From CAVVFX01 sp963747535 (lineage in GTDB: Bacteria > Acidobacteriota > Terriglobia > Bryobacterales > Bryobacteraceae): 64,000 nt of DNA. The stretch covers positions 236,741 through 300,740 of the forward strand of contig CAVVFX010000004.1 in assembly GCA_963747535.1 (NCBI GenBank), given 5' to 3'. Positions within the stretch are counted from its first letter, which is position 1; each line of letters opens with the position of its first letter. Shown here one piece after another: positions 17,153 through 26,531 of this stretch. The translations under genes and the position numbers were made by a program. The notes under the pieces were generated by a model. It made no database searches and was not told the origin of the DNA. It saw only the letters and a program-made list of their open reading frames with translations.

Positions 17153-18502
17153 TTAAGCGTTAGTCGTATTCAGTGTTCGAATTGATTCAGCAGCGGCGCC
17201 GGTGGAACGCGCGCCGGTACCGGTGGAGTTTTCAAATGTTGCACCGGCGATACCCTTTGGGGTCCTGCTCAGAGAGAACGGGCGCTCCACCAATATGAAG
17301 AGGGCCGCGCATGAGGTGCTCGCGACGCAGAACGCCACTGGCAAACCCATTATGGAGAGTAGTAAGTACATCCACGTCGGTCCGGTTGTGCCTATTGCCC
17401 GGCTTACGATGCCGAGCGCATGCAGTGGGACACCGTGAAAGAGATAGAACGAATAGCTCATATTGCCCAGCCACCGTAGCGGCGTCCATGACATGATCTT
17501 GGCTACCGTGGCCTCGCCGCGGATGGCGAAGTAGACTAGCGGGCAATAAGTAAGGAACATGAGAGTGCTAAGAACTGTTTCCCTGCGAATTGCCACAACC
17601 AAGTCACCGACCAACGGCTTCGGCGACATCACCATGCAGCTGAGTGTAAAAACGCCCAAGGCGATCGCAAGTACCCGCACCCAAGTCGCTTCACGTTTGA
17701 TGGGCTGCATTTTGTTTAATTCGTATACTAGAATTCCGCCGAGGAACATGATTGCCCGAATATGGCAGGTCCGCGACGGGTTGCCGGAGCGGTAAAAGAA
17801 CATCGGCGCGATCAGGTGAAGTAATACGATGGCCATGGCAAGCGCGGCGGTACCGATCGCACGAGTCCGCCGCGATAAACCGCGTAAACGAAACAGACCG
17901 AAGACGAGTGGCAGCGATAAGTAGAAAAACCACTCGTAACTGAGCGACCAGGCAACATTTAGGATCGGCTGGATGGCCAAGATGCCTGGAAGAAAACAAA
18001 CATTTTCGCCGATATATACTACTGCTTGCAAACCGTTGGCCGGGATGCGATCCCAGGACTCTTTGGCGGCGCCTCCATGCGTTCCGGAAAGACACGAAAT
18101 GAGCACGTAGAAACCCAGGACGACAAGAAAAGCGGGGTATATTCTTTCCGATCGGCGCCGGAGAAAGTCCCAGAACCGAAATGTAGGCTTACTAACAGCC
18201 CCGTAGATAAGATACCCGCTCAAGACAAAGAATAAGTCGACGCCCGACCCCCCTATGGTGCCCAGTGTGCAGAGGAGACTATCAAATGACGGCACATGGT
18301 TCCATACAAGTCCGTAGTAGTGGTAAATGAAGACTAAAAGGATCGCGAGCCCGCGAAGCCCCTCCATGGGCAGGATGCGGCTACTTCGATTTCCTTCCAG
18401 TTCAAATTGGGTTGGAAGCCAACTTGATATTGCACTTGCGAGGCGGTCCCTGGTATTTGTCAATCTGATTCTCCACACATTCTCAGTTGCGAACACAACC
18501 AT
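17153..18502 (-). CDS. Acyltransferase 3 family membrane protein (OafA-like)
   Basis: A 449-residue integral membrane O-acyltransferase, probably adding acetyl or a similar group to the exopolysaccharide. The family signature PMEGLRGLAILLVFIYHYYG lies at about residues 45-64 with the conserved His, followed by some ten hydrophobic segments, FFVLSGYLI near 95, and YEWFFYLSLPLVFG. The first ~40 residues are hydrophilic and may be partly upstream noise, as the start overlaps the preceding gene by 20 bases. Confidence 0.9.
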   Translation of the reverse strand: MVVFATENVWRIRLTNTRDRLASAISSWLPTQFELEGNRSSRILPMEGLRGLAILLVFIYHYYGLVWNHVPSFDSLLCTLGTIGGSGVDLFFVLSGYLIYGAVSKPTFRFWDFLRRRSERIYPAFLVVLGFYVLISCLSGTHGGAAKESWDRIPANGLQAVVYIGENVCFLPGILAIQPILNVAWSLSYEWFFYLSLPLVFGLFRLRGLSRRTRAIGTAALAMAIVLLHLIAPMFFYRSGNPSRTCHIRAIMFLGGILVYELNKMQPIKREATWVRVLAIALGVFTLSCMVMSPKPLVGDLVVAIRRETVLSTLMFLTYCPLVYFAIRGEATVAKIMSWTPLRWLGNMSYSFYLFHGVPLHALGIVSRAIGTTGPTWMYLLLSIMGLPVAFCVASTSCAALFILVERPFSLSRTPKGIAGATFENSTGTGARSTGAAAESIRTLNTTNA

Positions 18503-19667
18503 GCCCCGTGTATATTTCGCATAGTCGCTCGATGCTTACTCTGCTGTCGAATGATGTGCCACTAATCGGGATCACTGCGTCAGTGTATCTTCGAGCGCGG
18601 CGCGTATATAATGCCGCCAGCAATCGTCGCGCCCACGTCTCCGGAGGATAAGTCAATGGGAGAAAGTCCACGGCCCCCGGTGTCACCGCGCTCTCGGAAG
18701 AGACGGTATCCGATGAGATACACGGGAGATTGGCCGCCTGCGCTTCGAGCAGGACCAATGGTAGACCCTCGTGAAGGGAGGGCAGCAGAAAGAGATCAAA
18801 AACATACTTCATCAGCAGTGGAATGTCCGGGCGCGGAGACAGGAACGTAATGCGGTCGGAAAGGCCAAGACGTCGAACTTCTTCGACAACCTGGGCTTTC
18901 CGTGGGCCATCCCCCACCAGTACAAAATGGACCGAGGAGTCCAATGAACATGCGGACCTTGCAATGGCGACAAGACCTTCGTGGTTCTTTTGTGGTTCGA
19001 ACCGGCCAACATGGCCAACTATGTGGGCGTCTTTGGGTACTCCCAGGTACGTCCGGACGGTGGCGGGATCATAGGGTTGATCCTTGAACTGCGTCAAGTC
19101 GATCCCGCAGTGTAGTATTTGCGTCCTTGCGTCGGCGCGCCAGTTCTCGCCAAACAGCGACTCAGCGGCTTGGGCGCTTGCAGCTAAGCGATGTGTCGCA
19201 TACCGATCGATCAGCACCCTTCCGGTTTGACAGTATGTTTTCCAGGCGAGGTTAGATTTCGTGTAAACGGACCGGGTATCATTATGGCTGTGTGAGATTC
19301 GAGTCGAAATACCGTTTTGAGCGCCCACCCACATCATCACTCCGTCATATTGCGCAAGATGGCTGTGCACGACGTCATAGGGTGGTCCCGAACGCAACAT
19401 CTTCCGCACATCTAAGGCGAAGCGCAACGGATTTCGATGGCTCCCACAGACCAGGACCTCGCTGCCGAGATCCATGACCTCCTCATAGTAATGGCCCTTT
19501 GAGGAAGATCTCACTAAGAAATTAATCTGGAACTTGCCGCGGTCGACCCCGCGCAGCACATGTAGCAGCCACGTTTCGATGCCGCCGCGATCGAGTCCGC
19601 CAAGGTGCTGAAGGACTCGAATTGGCCGGTCTTCGGCCAACGTCTGTCTCATATTGTGATTTCTCAT
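18483..19667 (-). CDS. Glycosyltransferase family 4 (GT-B), third
   Basis: About 394 residues starting MRNHNMRQTLAEDRPIRVLQ. The start at 19667 forms an ATGA overlap with the stop of the flippase gene, a strong coupling signal; a longer reading starts within that gene. Motifs: GGLDRGGIETWLLHVLRG, VVHSHLAQYDG, VGHVGRFEPQKNHEGL, LVGDGPRK, and LHEGLPLVLLEAQAANLPCI (EX7E). It is the first transferase after the flippase and polymerase genes. Confidence 0.9.
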   Translation of the reverse strand: MRNHNMRQTLAEDRPIRVLQHLGGLDRGGIETWLLHVLRGVDRGKFQINFLVRSSSKGHYYEEVMDLGSEVLVCGSHRNPLRFALDVRKMLRSGPPYDVVHSHLAQYDGVMMWVGAQNGISTRISHSHNDTRSVYTKSNLAWKTYCQTGRVLIDRYATHRLAASAQAAESLFGENWRADARTQILHCGIDLTQFKDQPYDPATVRTYLGVPKDAHIVGHVGRFEPQKNHEGLVAIARSACSLDSSVHFVLVGDGPRKAQVVEEVRRLGLSDRITFLSPRPDIPLLMKYVFDLFLLPSLHEGLPLVLLEAQAANLPCISSDTVSSESAVTPGAVDFLPLTYPPETWARRLLAALYTRRARRYTDAVIPISGTSFDSRVSIERLCEIYTGHGCVRN

Positions 19668-20995
19668 AATTGTTCCGGGCACCACACGGGCGCTGCACTC
19701 GGCGCTGGCTCGGAGCGCAGCATGGGTGCGAGTAAGGTAAACAGCAGTGACGCGGTCAATATGATGGCTACGCAAGACCCGGTCAACAATCCGAAAACTG
19801 CGCCCATCAAGCCTAACCGCGAGACGAACAACCAGCAGCTAAGTGCGGTGCAGACAGTAATGACGACGTGTAGCGGAACCTGAACCGCGAATCGGCGAGT
19901 GGCTACCAACGCGTACCCGAGAACAGTCGCTATATAACTTAGTCCGCCGGCGCCCACTATCCATACGAACGCCTCGTGGTGCATGCCGTACTCGCGGCCG
20001 TAGGCAAGCGTAAGAAGAGCGGCGCCATAACGCACGGTAAGCCCGAACGCGACAAGACCCATCAGCAGGGCGAGCCCCAATAAGTTTCCGAGTCGCGTCA
20101 GGAAACCGCGAGCGTCGCGTGAGGCGAAAGAGGCGGCCAGACCGTTCACGGCCGCGGTCCCTACCGCGTTGATTACAGTGGTGCCGGCGATAATGACGTA
20201 ACTCAATGCGGAGTAGATGCCCAACTCCCTGCGCCCCGCGAGGTGGTCGAGAAAGTAACGCGGGATGTTAGGCGCAAGGGTGTACAGCAGACTCGAGATT
20301 CCCAGGGGAAGCGCTCCCACGGCTATGGGCTTCAGTTTGTGGAAGTCGAATACCGGGAGAAGCGGATTGTCCTCGCTTTGGCCGCGCCCGCCGAGCAACC
20401 GCCGGGCGGTGGGCAGATCGTAAGTTATGAGCACCACGGCCCATGCAAGGGCAAGCGCCACTGCTGCACAGGTCAAGTCATGGGTAAGCCACAAAACCAG
20501 TCCGAAGCACGAAATCGATAGGACAGCCTTGAATATGACCGATTTACCCTGATAATCCAGCCGGGATCTCTGCTGGAAGAGGCCGAAGATGACATCGCTG
20601 ATGGACTCGATAATCTTAGCCAGCGTGAGAACGAGGATGATCCCGGTAGTTATCGTGTCGTACTTCGCCAACGCACAGATTGCCGCGATTACGGCGAACG
20701 CTACGCACGACAGAGCGATTCGCAATCCCAGGTAGAGGGAAAAGTCGGTTTTGCTGGACACGTCGGTCGCCTGGACCGCTCGAAGCTGGAGTTGGGAAAA
20801 GATGATGATCGGCGCCGAAACAGCCAGGCCCAGGGAGAATCGCCCGACAAGCTCCGGATTTGTCATCTTTGCCAGCAACGCCAGCATTCCCCACTGACAG
20901 GCCGAGTAGACGATGTTTCCGCAGAGTGTCCAGGACGCGTTGGTCAGGAATGTCTTCCCGCCTATGTTGGTTTCTGTTGTCAAAAGGGTTCTCAC
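19664..20995 (-). CDS. Wzx-type polysaccharide flippase
   Basis: A multi-spanning membrane protein (about 443 residues) with some twelve hydrophobic segments and family hallmarks such as LGLAVSAPIIIFSQLQLRAV near the N-terminus and the typical EYGMHHEAFVWIVGAGGLSY region late. It should flip lipid-linked repeat units across the inner membrane. A GTG at 20995 (VRTLLTTETNIGG) is the likeliest start because the preceding gene ends at 21037 and longer readings run into it; there is no strong ribosome site, so the start is uncertain. Confidence 0.82.
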   Translation of the reverse strand: MRTLLTTETNIGGKTFLTNASWTLCGNIVYSACQWGMLALLAKMTNPELVGRFSLGLAVSAPIIIFSQLQLRAVQATDVSSKTDFSLYLGLRIALSCVAFAVIAAICALAKYDTITTGIILVLTLAKIIESISDVIFGLFQQRSRLDYQGKSVIFKAVLSISCFGLVLWLTHDLTCAAVALALAWAVVLITYDLPTARRLLGGRGQSEDNPLLPVFDFHKLKPIAVGALPLGISSLLYTLAPNIPRYFLDHLAGRRELGIYSALSYVIIAGTTVINAVGTAAVNGLAASFASRDARGFLTRLGNLLGLALLMGLVAFGLTVRYGAALLTLAYGREYGMHHEAFVWIVGAGGLSYIATVLGYALVATRRFAVQVPLHVVITVCTALSCWLFVSRLGLMGAVFGLLTGSCVAIILTASLLFTLLAPMLRSEPAPSAAPVWCPEQL

Positions 20996-21036
20996 CGGAT
21001 GTGTGCGACGGTTTGCAAAACAAGTTGAGTTGAATA

Positions 21037-22494
21037 TTAGGCGCGTAGTCGCTGAGGCGCGCCGGTAACAAGCAGAAGATCGTCGTCTCGAAGGCGCTTG
21101 AGCATCAATGATGCTCCATAAGGAATCAGAGTGTACCACCCGACCGTTCTAAAAACAGAACTGGTGTCCGACCGCGCATACACCAACAGACCGGCTAAAA
21201 GGCAAGCTGTGGCAGCACATAGAGCCAGATTCTGGCCTGATGCCGTATGTTCGTTTAGCCATCCTAGCCCGAACCCCAAGGCAAATGGTACAACTGCGAT
21301 GCCGATAATCCCGAAGTTCAGGTACGCCTCACCGAGGTAGGAGAAGCCAAACGTCATCGCGTTAACAGCCTTATTTGGATCGTGCATTCGACTGAACCAT
21401 TTATCGGGCGTCCCGGCAGTGATCGCCGGGTGTTGATCCCAGAAGAGGTTTGGAAAAAGAGTGGAGACCGCGTAAAGATAACTCACCCCGTAATCATAGG
21501 AGCGGATCTCCGGGACCATGTCATGAACTTCCGCAAGAATCGTAATTGTCCATCCCATCTCGGCCAGAGAGAGAGCGGCGGGATTCTTCTCGGACAAAAA
21601 AGCCAACACTTTTTCCGATTGACCTTTGTAGTCAGCCGAGCTAGCCGATCTTAGTTCGTGAATAAACGGAAAGACGAGAACCACGGCCAGAACCGCCGCG
21701 GTCCCGAGTAAGAACATGGGAACACGTCGGATACATATATGAATCAGCCATGTCAACGCGACAAGAGACATCGCCCCCACCTGACGCCCACCGAGGTACA
21801 GATAGAAAAGAGAGTATCCCCCGACTATTACCGTAGCGACGAATGCAGATGATCTTCTGCCTTTACTGCCGGCCAGGAGGAAGAGTGCTCCAGGCACTAG
21901 AAATGCGCCTAGACGGGCAGGGGCCGCGGCCCATCCTAAGTCGTGATCCCCAGTGAGGATACCTGCATAACCTAATTGTTGGACAGTGGTGAGATTGGTC
22001 CAGTTGACGTAGCACGCTGGAATGAATGAAATGACGATTAAGAACCAACCAACCTGTCTCAGGTGCTGCCCGTCAGAGCACGCCTGCAATGTGCAGCCTT
22101 TCCTCCGGGCGCGCACGGTTTGGAGGGCCAGCAACCCGCCCAATTGCAGGCACATAGTAGCCAGGGCAACCATCAAAACCGTATTCACTGCGGTTTCCTG
22201 GGAGACATTCGACGGAATCGGCCCAGCCTCGTTTAAGCCGAACACCTCCAGCAGAATCGTTCCGGAGTTGAAGAGTAACGAGGATATGAGAAAGAGCCCG
22301 TATGGTCCAAAGATCGAACCCGTAATCCAGCGCCATGACAACGGCGTCCATATGCCTGCCAGAACCGCCAGGACGCAGCTACAGTATTCAACCACATCTC
22401 CATAAGCCGATGTGGCCATCAGGCTAAAGTACGTCAGCCCAACGAAGAGGGTAGCGACGGCCTGCAGAACAAGCAACGTGCGAGTGTTCTTCAT
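21037..22494 (-). CDS. Wzy-type O-antigen/EPS polymerase
   Basis: A 485-residue membrane protein with about twelve hydrophobic segments from the N-terminus (TLLVLQAVATLFVGLTYFSL) and a larger hydrophilic loop around residues 270-360 (HELRSASSADYKGQSEKVLA...DYGVSYLYAVSTLFPN), the usual pattern for Wzy polymerases, which link repeat units in the periplasm. Sequence is poorly conserved in this family; the call rests on topology, size and position between Wzc and Wzx. Confidence 0.8.
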   Translation of the reverse strand: MKNTRTLLVLQAVATLFVGLTYFSLMATSAYGDVVEYCSCVLAVLAGIWTPLSWRWITGSIFGPYGLFLISSLLFNSGTILLEVFGLNEAGPIPSNVSQETAVNTVLMVALATMCLQLGGLLALQTVRARRKGCTLQACSDGQHLRQVGWFLIVISFIPACYVNWTNLTTVQQLGYAGILTGDHDLGWAAAPARLGAFLVPGALFLLAGSKGRRSSAFVATVIVGGYSLFYLYLGGRQVGAMSLVALTWLIHICIRRVPMFLLGTAAVLAVVLVFPFIHELRSASSADYKGQSEKVLAFLSEKNPAALSLAEMGWTITILAEVHDMVPEIRSYDYGVSYLYAVSTLFPNLFWDQHPAITAGTPDKWFSRMHDPNKAVNAMTFGFSYLGEAYLNFGIIGIAVVPFALGFGLGWLNEHTASGQNLALCAATACLLAGLLVYARSDTSSVFRTVGWYTLIPYGASLMLKRLRDDDLLLVTGAPQRLRA

Positions 22495-22503
22495 GGCGTC
22501 GAC

Positions 22504-24726
22504 TTAAACGTTCCCTGGATTCAGGGCATAATACTTCCGATAATATCCGTAGTAGTAATAGGTGTCGCTCATTTCCTTCTTGACCTGATTCAGAGCAAGC
22601 CCGACCACTGTCACCCGCAGACGGTCCAATGTGGAGAGTACCGTCGCGACCGCCTTTCGGCTTGTCTCACCCGCACGTGTTACTACCACGACGCCATCCA
22701 CTGCGATCGCAATTTGCAGCGGCTCGGCAAATCCCAACAATGGCGGGGCGTCTACGATGATCAGGTCATAGTCTCTTGATGCCTCTTCCAGGAGTTCGAC
22801 CATCATTGAACCGATCAGATCGGAGGCGCGCCGCGAAGAAGGTCCGGACGTGATCACGTCGAGATTGGGGCGCCCTTCGATCTTTTTCAACGAGTCCCGC
22901 CATGTAAGAACACCGGTAAGCGCCGTCGAGAGCCCGATGAGATTGGGAAGCTTAAAGCGCTTGTGTTGCGAAGGCCGCCGCAGGTCGGCATCGATAAGTA
23001 AAGTTTTTCTCCCTTGCTCGGCATGGGCGATAGCGAGGTGAGCCGCAGTCGTCGATTTACCTTCACCGGGAGAAGCGCTTGTCACCAGGATGGAGTTCAT
23101 GCGCCGTTCGAAATCTGCCAGAAGAATCGAGTTGCGGAGAGTCCGGATCGCCTCATCATAAGAGACGGCGTGCTTGTACGAGTTCCGGCCATTCGAACCG
23201 CTTACGGGCGCCAGGTCACTTTCACCAGCCGTTGTGATTACTTTGGGGAACACGTTCAGAAGTTCCGGTTTCTTCACGTGAGGCAGCGTGCCCACCACAT
23301 CCACATGCAACGTGCGCTGGGCCTGCTCGGGATCTTTAATAGTGTTGTCCATCAGGTCCGTGATTATGGCGGCTCCGGCCGCGCATACGGTGGAAAGTAT
23401 GAAGCTCATCAGTAACAGCATGCCTTTTTGAGGGAACACCGGTTTGGCGCCTGGACGCGCAAGGTCGGCGATGCGGATCGAACTGTTCTGAAAACCGGCA
23501 TTGATGCCGGCTTCTTTGATCTTGCGGACCAATTCCTCATAGAGCGCCTTGTCGGCCTCGGCCTCCCGCTTGCGCTGTTGGTATTCGAACGACCGCAGAT
23601 TCAGTTTGTCGTACTCAGCTTTGGTCTCCGCCACGGAGTTCTTCAGCATCTCCTCACGATTGTTTGCCTGGCGGTAATCCACATCGATGCGCTGCATGAT
23701 CTCTTTCCGGATGTCCTCGTACTGCTGGTTAAGCTCGGCAAGTTCACTCGCCGCCCGGCGATATTCTGAGTAATTCGGCCCGTACGTAGCCTTCACTTCA
23801 GCTAGTCGCTGTTTGGATTCATGCACCCGTTCCTGTAACTTGGCGAGCGCGTCGGCCTGACTCGAAACCTCTATCGCCGCCAGCGATCCCGTTCTCATCG
23901 AATTGTAGGCAGCTTCTTTATGAACCCGGTCGCCTTGCGCTGTTGTGTACTCGGTATTGAGCTGGAGGAGACGGGCGGACAGGATGTTGGTCTTCTCTTC
24001 GGGATTGATGACATTCAACTCCCGTTCAAAAACGGCCAGTGCCTGGCTGGAGTTCTCCATCTTGGCCTTGAGTTCCTCAATCTGACGTTCCATAAATGCG
24101 GACAAGCCGATGGTGGATTTCACCCGGACTTCGTAGGTGTGCTCGAGATAGGACTTAGCGATGGCGTTCGCCACGTCGGAGGCCAGATCGCGATCAGTCG
24201 AACGGTAGCTGATGCGAAGAATGAAACTGTTAGGAGGGCGAACCACCTTCAGGTTCTTCAGCTTGATGGGGGCGTTGGCCAGGTATTTCGTGTTTTCAGA
24301 ATCGTTATCGAACTGCTTTTCTTTTTCGAGCAGGTTGTACCTCTGAACTACCGGACGGAGTACTCCATCGGATTGGATGAACTCTATCTGAGTGTTCAGG
24401 AACTGATCGGCATCATTGCTCGGGATCATTTGTTGAGAATCCTGGCCGATGATTCCAGCAGGAGCGCGGCGGTCGACGTCTACACGGGCAGTGCCTTCAT
24501 AGACGGGCTCGATCTCCATGCAGACGAGGAACGTTATGGCCATGCAGAAAACAATAAAGCCAAGGATCCGCCAGCGGTTGCGGCCCAGCACCCAGAGGTA
24601 GTGCGAAGTCGGGAGTGATCCCTGATGGGCTTCAATTGCCGGCTGAGGCGCCGGAACGTAGCGCGGAATGCGCTCCGGTTCGAGAGCGTTCGAAAGGTAG
24701 CGATCGGTCTTTTCTGGAGTCATCAA
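22504..24726 (-). CDS. Wzc-type polysaccharide co-polymerase and tyrosine autokinase
   Basis: A 740-residue chain-length regulator. A Wzz-type membrane segment (RWRILGFIVFCMAITFLVCM, ~52-71), a periplasmic coiled-coil region (~190-400) and a second membrane segment (~430-450) precede a cytoplasmic bacterial tyrosine kinase with Walker A SASPGEGKSTTAA, Walker A' TLLIDADLRRP and Walker B LIIVDAPPLLG. The C-terminal tail SDTYYYYGYYRKYY is a tyrosine cluster for cyclic phosphorylation, which controls chain length. The stop is 9 bases before the Wzy start. Confidence 0.95.
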   Translation of the reverse strand: MMTPEKTDRYLSNALEPERIPRYVPAPQPAIEAHQGSLPTSHYLWVLGRNRWRILGFIVFCMAITFLVCMEIEPVYEGTARVDVDRRAPAGIIGQDSQQMIPSNDADQFLNTQIEFIQSDGVLRPVVQRYNLLEKEKQFDNDSENTKYLANAPIKLKNLKVVRPPNSFILRISYRSTDRDLASDVANAIAKSYLEHTYEVRVKSTIGLSAFMERQIEELKAKMENSSQALAVFERELNVINPEEKTNILSARLLQLNTEYTTAQGDRVHKEAAYNSMRTGSLAAIEVSSQADALAKLQERVHESKQRLAEVKATYGPNYSEYRRAASELAELNQQYEDIRKEIMQRIDVDYRQANNREEMLKNSVAETKAEYDKLNLRSFEYQQRKREAEADKALYEELVRKIKEAGINAGFQNSSIRIADLARPGAKPVFPQKGMLLLMSFILSTVCAAGAAIITDLMDNTIKDPEQAQRTLHVDVVGTLPHVKKPELLNVFPKVITTAGESDLAPVSGSNGRNSYKHAVSYDEAIRTLRNSILLADFERRMNSILVTSASPGEGKSTTAAHLAIAHAEQGRKTLLIDADLRRPSQHKRFKLPNLIGLSTALTGVLTWRDSLKKIEGRPNLDVITSGPSSRRASDLIGSMMVELLEEASRDYDLIIVDAPPLLGFAEPLQIAIAVDGVVVVTRAGETSRKAVATVLSTLDRLRVTVVGLALNQVKKEMSDTYYYYGYYRKYYALNPGNV

Positions 24727-24748
24727 TGTTTTCTCAGGTACTGGTTGG

Positions 24749-25714
24749 CTACTTAAAGATCAGGAGACCGGACGCGGTGCTGGATCCAAAACCTGCCAAC
24801 CGGTCAAGCGCACCCATCGTCAACTTTCTGCCCTTGTTCTCAGGAACGTAAAGAATATCGTCGGTGAGCAACTCGATATCGGGAGATTTGCGCGTCATAA
24901 TCTGGGACAACTCGACGGGTAACTCTGTGCGTTTACTGGTCGTTGGGTCCCAGCGGTAGATATACGCCAGGCTGGAAGAGAACGACTTCAATCCTTCGCT
25001 GAGGGCTAGCGCTTTCAGCACGGTGGTGTCTGCGTTGTCCTGCATGGCATACACGCCTGGCTTGTTGACATTTCCAGTCACAAAGACCTTGCCGGCTTCC
25101 TGGACACGAATTTCTTCACCTCCTACCAGTTTCAGATTGAGGCCGGGATCGGAGGCATCCATCAGACCTCTGAGAGGGACGTAGCTCACCTTTGGCTCCG
25201 GTGCGCCGCCCTCACTAACGATGCGGCGGGTCACCACTATGAATGACCCAGCATTCTCGCTCACACCTTCCGCCTTGGCGATGGCGTCAATTAAAGTAGA
25301 GTCACTCATGGCCTGGAAAGTCAGCGGGTGATGTACCGCGCCAACTACACTGACGGGGCGGCTACGATATTCGGAAACGGAGACGCTGACTATCGGAGAG
25401 ACGAGGATGCCCGCGGATTTCAGTTCCCTGACCAACACTTCCTCGAGTTGCACTGGCATCAATCCTTCGGCAGCTATGCGGTTCTCCAACAAGGGAAGGG
25501 CCAGTTTGCCGTCGGAGCTGACCCGAAATGAACGACTTAGTTCCGGGCAATCAGAAACCTGAACCGAAATCAGATCGTTAGGGCCGATACTCTGCGCAGG
25601 CAATGCGTCGGGCGGCTGAGCGGTGGCCAGAAGCGGGCGGGGAGCAGGGACAACCTGCGCATCCGCGTAGCCGGCGGTTAGGACGAAAAGAAACAAAGAG
25701 GCGATAGTATGCAT
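24749..25714 (-). CDS. Wza-like polysaccharide export protein (SLBB)
   Basis: About 321 residues. MHTIASLFLFVLTAGYADA is a clear signal peptide, and the ATG at 25714 has AGGAA at the right distance, so it is preferred to the longer reading. The mature protein begins with the polysaccharide export domain (IGPNDLISVQVSDCPELSRS) and continues with SLBB-type beta-grasp repeats (SVVGAVHHPLTF; VFVTGNVNKPGVYAM). It forms the outer-membrane and periplasmic export channel partner of the Wzc-type protein next door. Confidence 0.92.
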   Translation of the reverse strand: MHTIASLFLFVLTAGYADAQVVPAPRPLLATAQPPDALPAQSIGPNDLISVQVSDCPELSRSFRVSSDGKLALPLLENRIAAEGLMPVQLEEVLVRELKSAGILVSPIVSVSVSEYRSRPVSVVGAVHHPLTFQAMSDSTLIDAIAKAEGVSENAGSFIVVTRRIVSEGGAPEPKVSYVPLRGLMDASDPGLNLKLVGGEEIRVQEAGKVFVTGNVNKPGVYAMQDNADTTVLKALALSEGLKSFSSSLAYIYRWDPTTSKRTELPVELSQIMTRKSPDIELLTDDILYVPENKGRKLTMGALDRLAGFGSSTASGLLIFK

Positions 25715-25798
25715 GAGACAGTTCCTGTGTGACTTATTTTTGGGAAATTCGTTTGCCATCCAGCAGCGTACTGCCGAGATCAAGCGGTAAAAGCGGAG

Positions 25799-26335
25799 TC
25801 AAACTGCAACCACGTCTCTTGCGTCTATCTCCAGCGAGACAGCGCGACGTAGTATATCCGCCGTGATGATCAGGCGGTGCTTATTTCGAACCGCCACCAA
25901 AAAACCTTCAGTTCCGGCCAAAGGCCCAGACTGCACTCGAACTCTCTGTCCAGTCCGCATATAGGCGCAAGGAGCCAGTGCCTGGCCGTGGCGCACACCC
26001 AATTGGAGGCGATCCATCTCTTCATCGCTAATAGCTTCGGGACAAGGCCCGATGCCGACCACTTTTTGCACTGCGGGCGTGCTCACGATGGGAAGGATCT
26101 CGGCAGGCGAGAACCGGCAAAACACGTAACCAGGAAAAAGCGCCGCGCTCGTGCGCTTGATACGATCGGAATATCGGCGTTCGCTGATATAACTAGGGAC
26201 GTAGGACTGGTATCCTTTTGCCTCGAGAAGTGAACTCACCAGAATCTCCGATCGTGATCGAACTCGGAGAGCAAACCAGGAACTGCTCGCTGCGGTGCTA
26301 GGCTGTAAGGTCATAGTTGTGGTTGTTTCTTTCAC
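25799..26335 (-). CDS. NusG-like antiterminator (UpxY/RfaH type)
   Basis: A 178-residue specialised NusG paralogue. The N-terminal NGN domain reads SSWFALRVRSRSEILVSSLL ... RTSAALFPGYVFCRF, and a KOW-type C-terminus is seen in TGQRVRVQSGPLAGTEGFLV. Proteins of this kind open exopolysaccharide operons and keep RNA polymerase moving through the long downstream unit. It is the first gene of the leftward operon, with a ~195-base leader region upstream that also borders the insertion sequence. Confidence 0.92.
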   Translation of the reverse strand: MKETTTTMTLQPSTAASSSWFALRVRSRSEILVSSLLEAKGYQSYVPSYISERRYSDRIKRTSAALFPGYVFCRFSPAEILPIVSTPAVQKVVGIGPCPEAISDEEMDRLQLGVRHGQALAPCAYMRTGQRVRVQSGPLAGTEGFLVAVRNKHRLIITADILRRAVSLEIDARDVVAV

Positions 26336-26531
26336 GGTCGAGTCTCAGTGAAGGCCGCCCGCGAAACCAGGCAAGCTTCGCCATTTTCTCCACACGATCA
26401 TCACTTATTCCAGTGAGGAAAGAATGGATAATAAACTGCAACTAACTGACGGCGGTTTTTAACACGGGGCGTACTCCGTACTCAGGTGTCGCCCTGGCGA
26501 TAAGTGACTTAGGGCTCACGCAACAATAGAT

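Noticed and set aside
26340..26470. Possible ops/JUMPstart-like element before the antiterminator
   Set aside because: A GGCGGTTTTT lies on the wrong strand for this operon and no clear ops consensus is seen on the coding strand.
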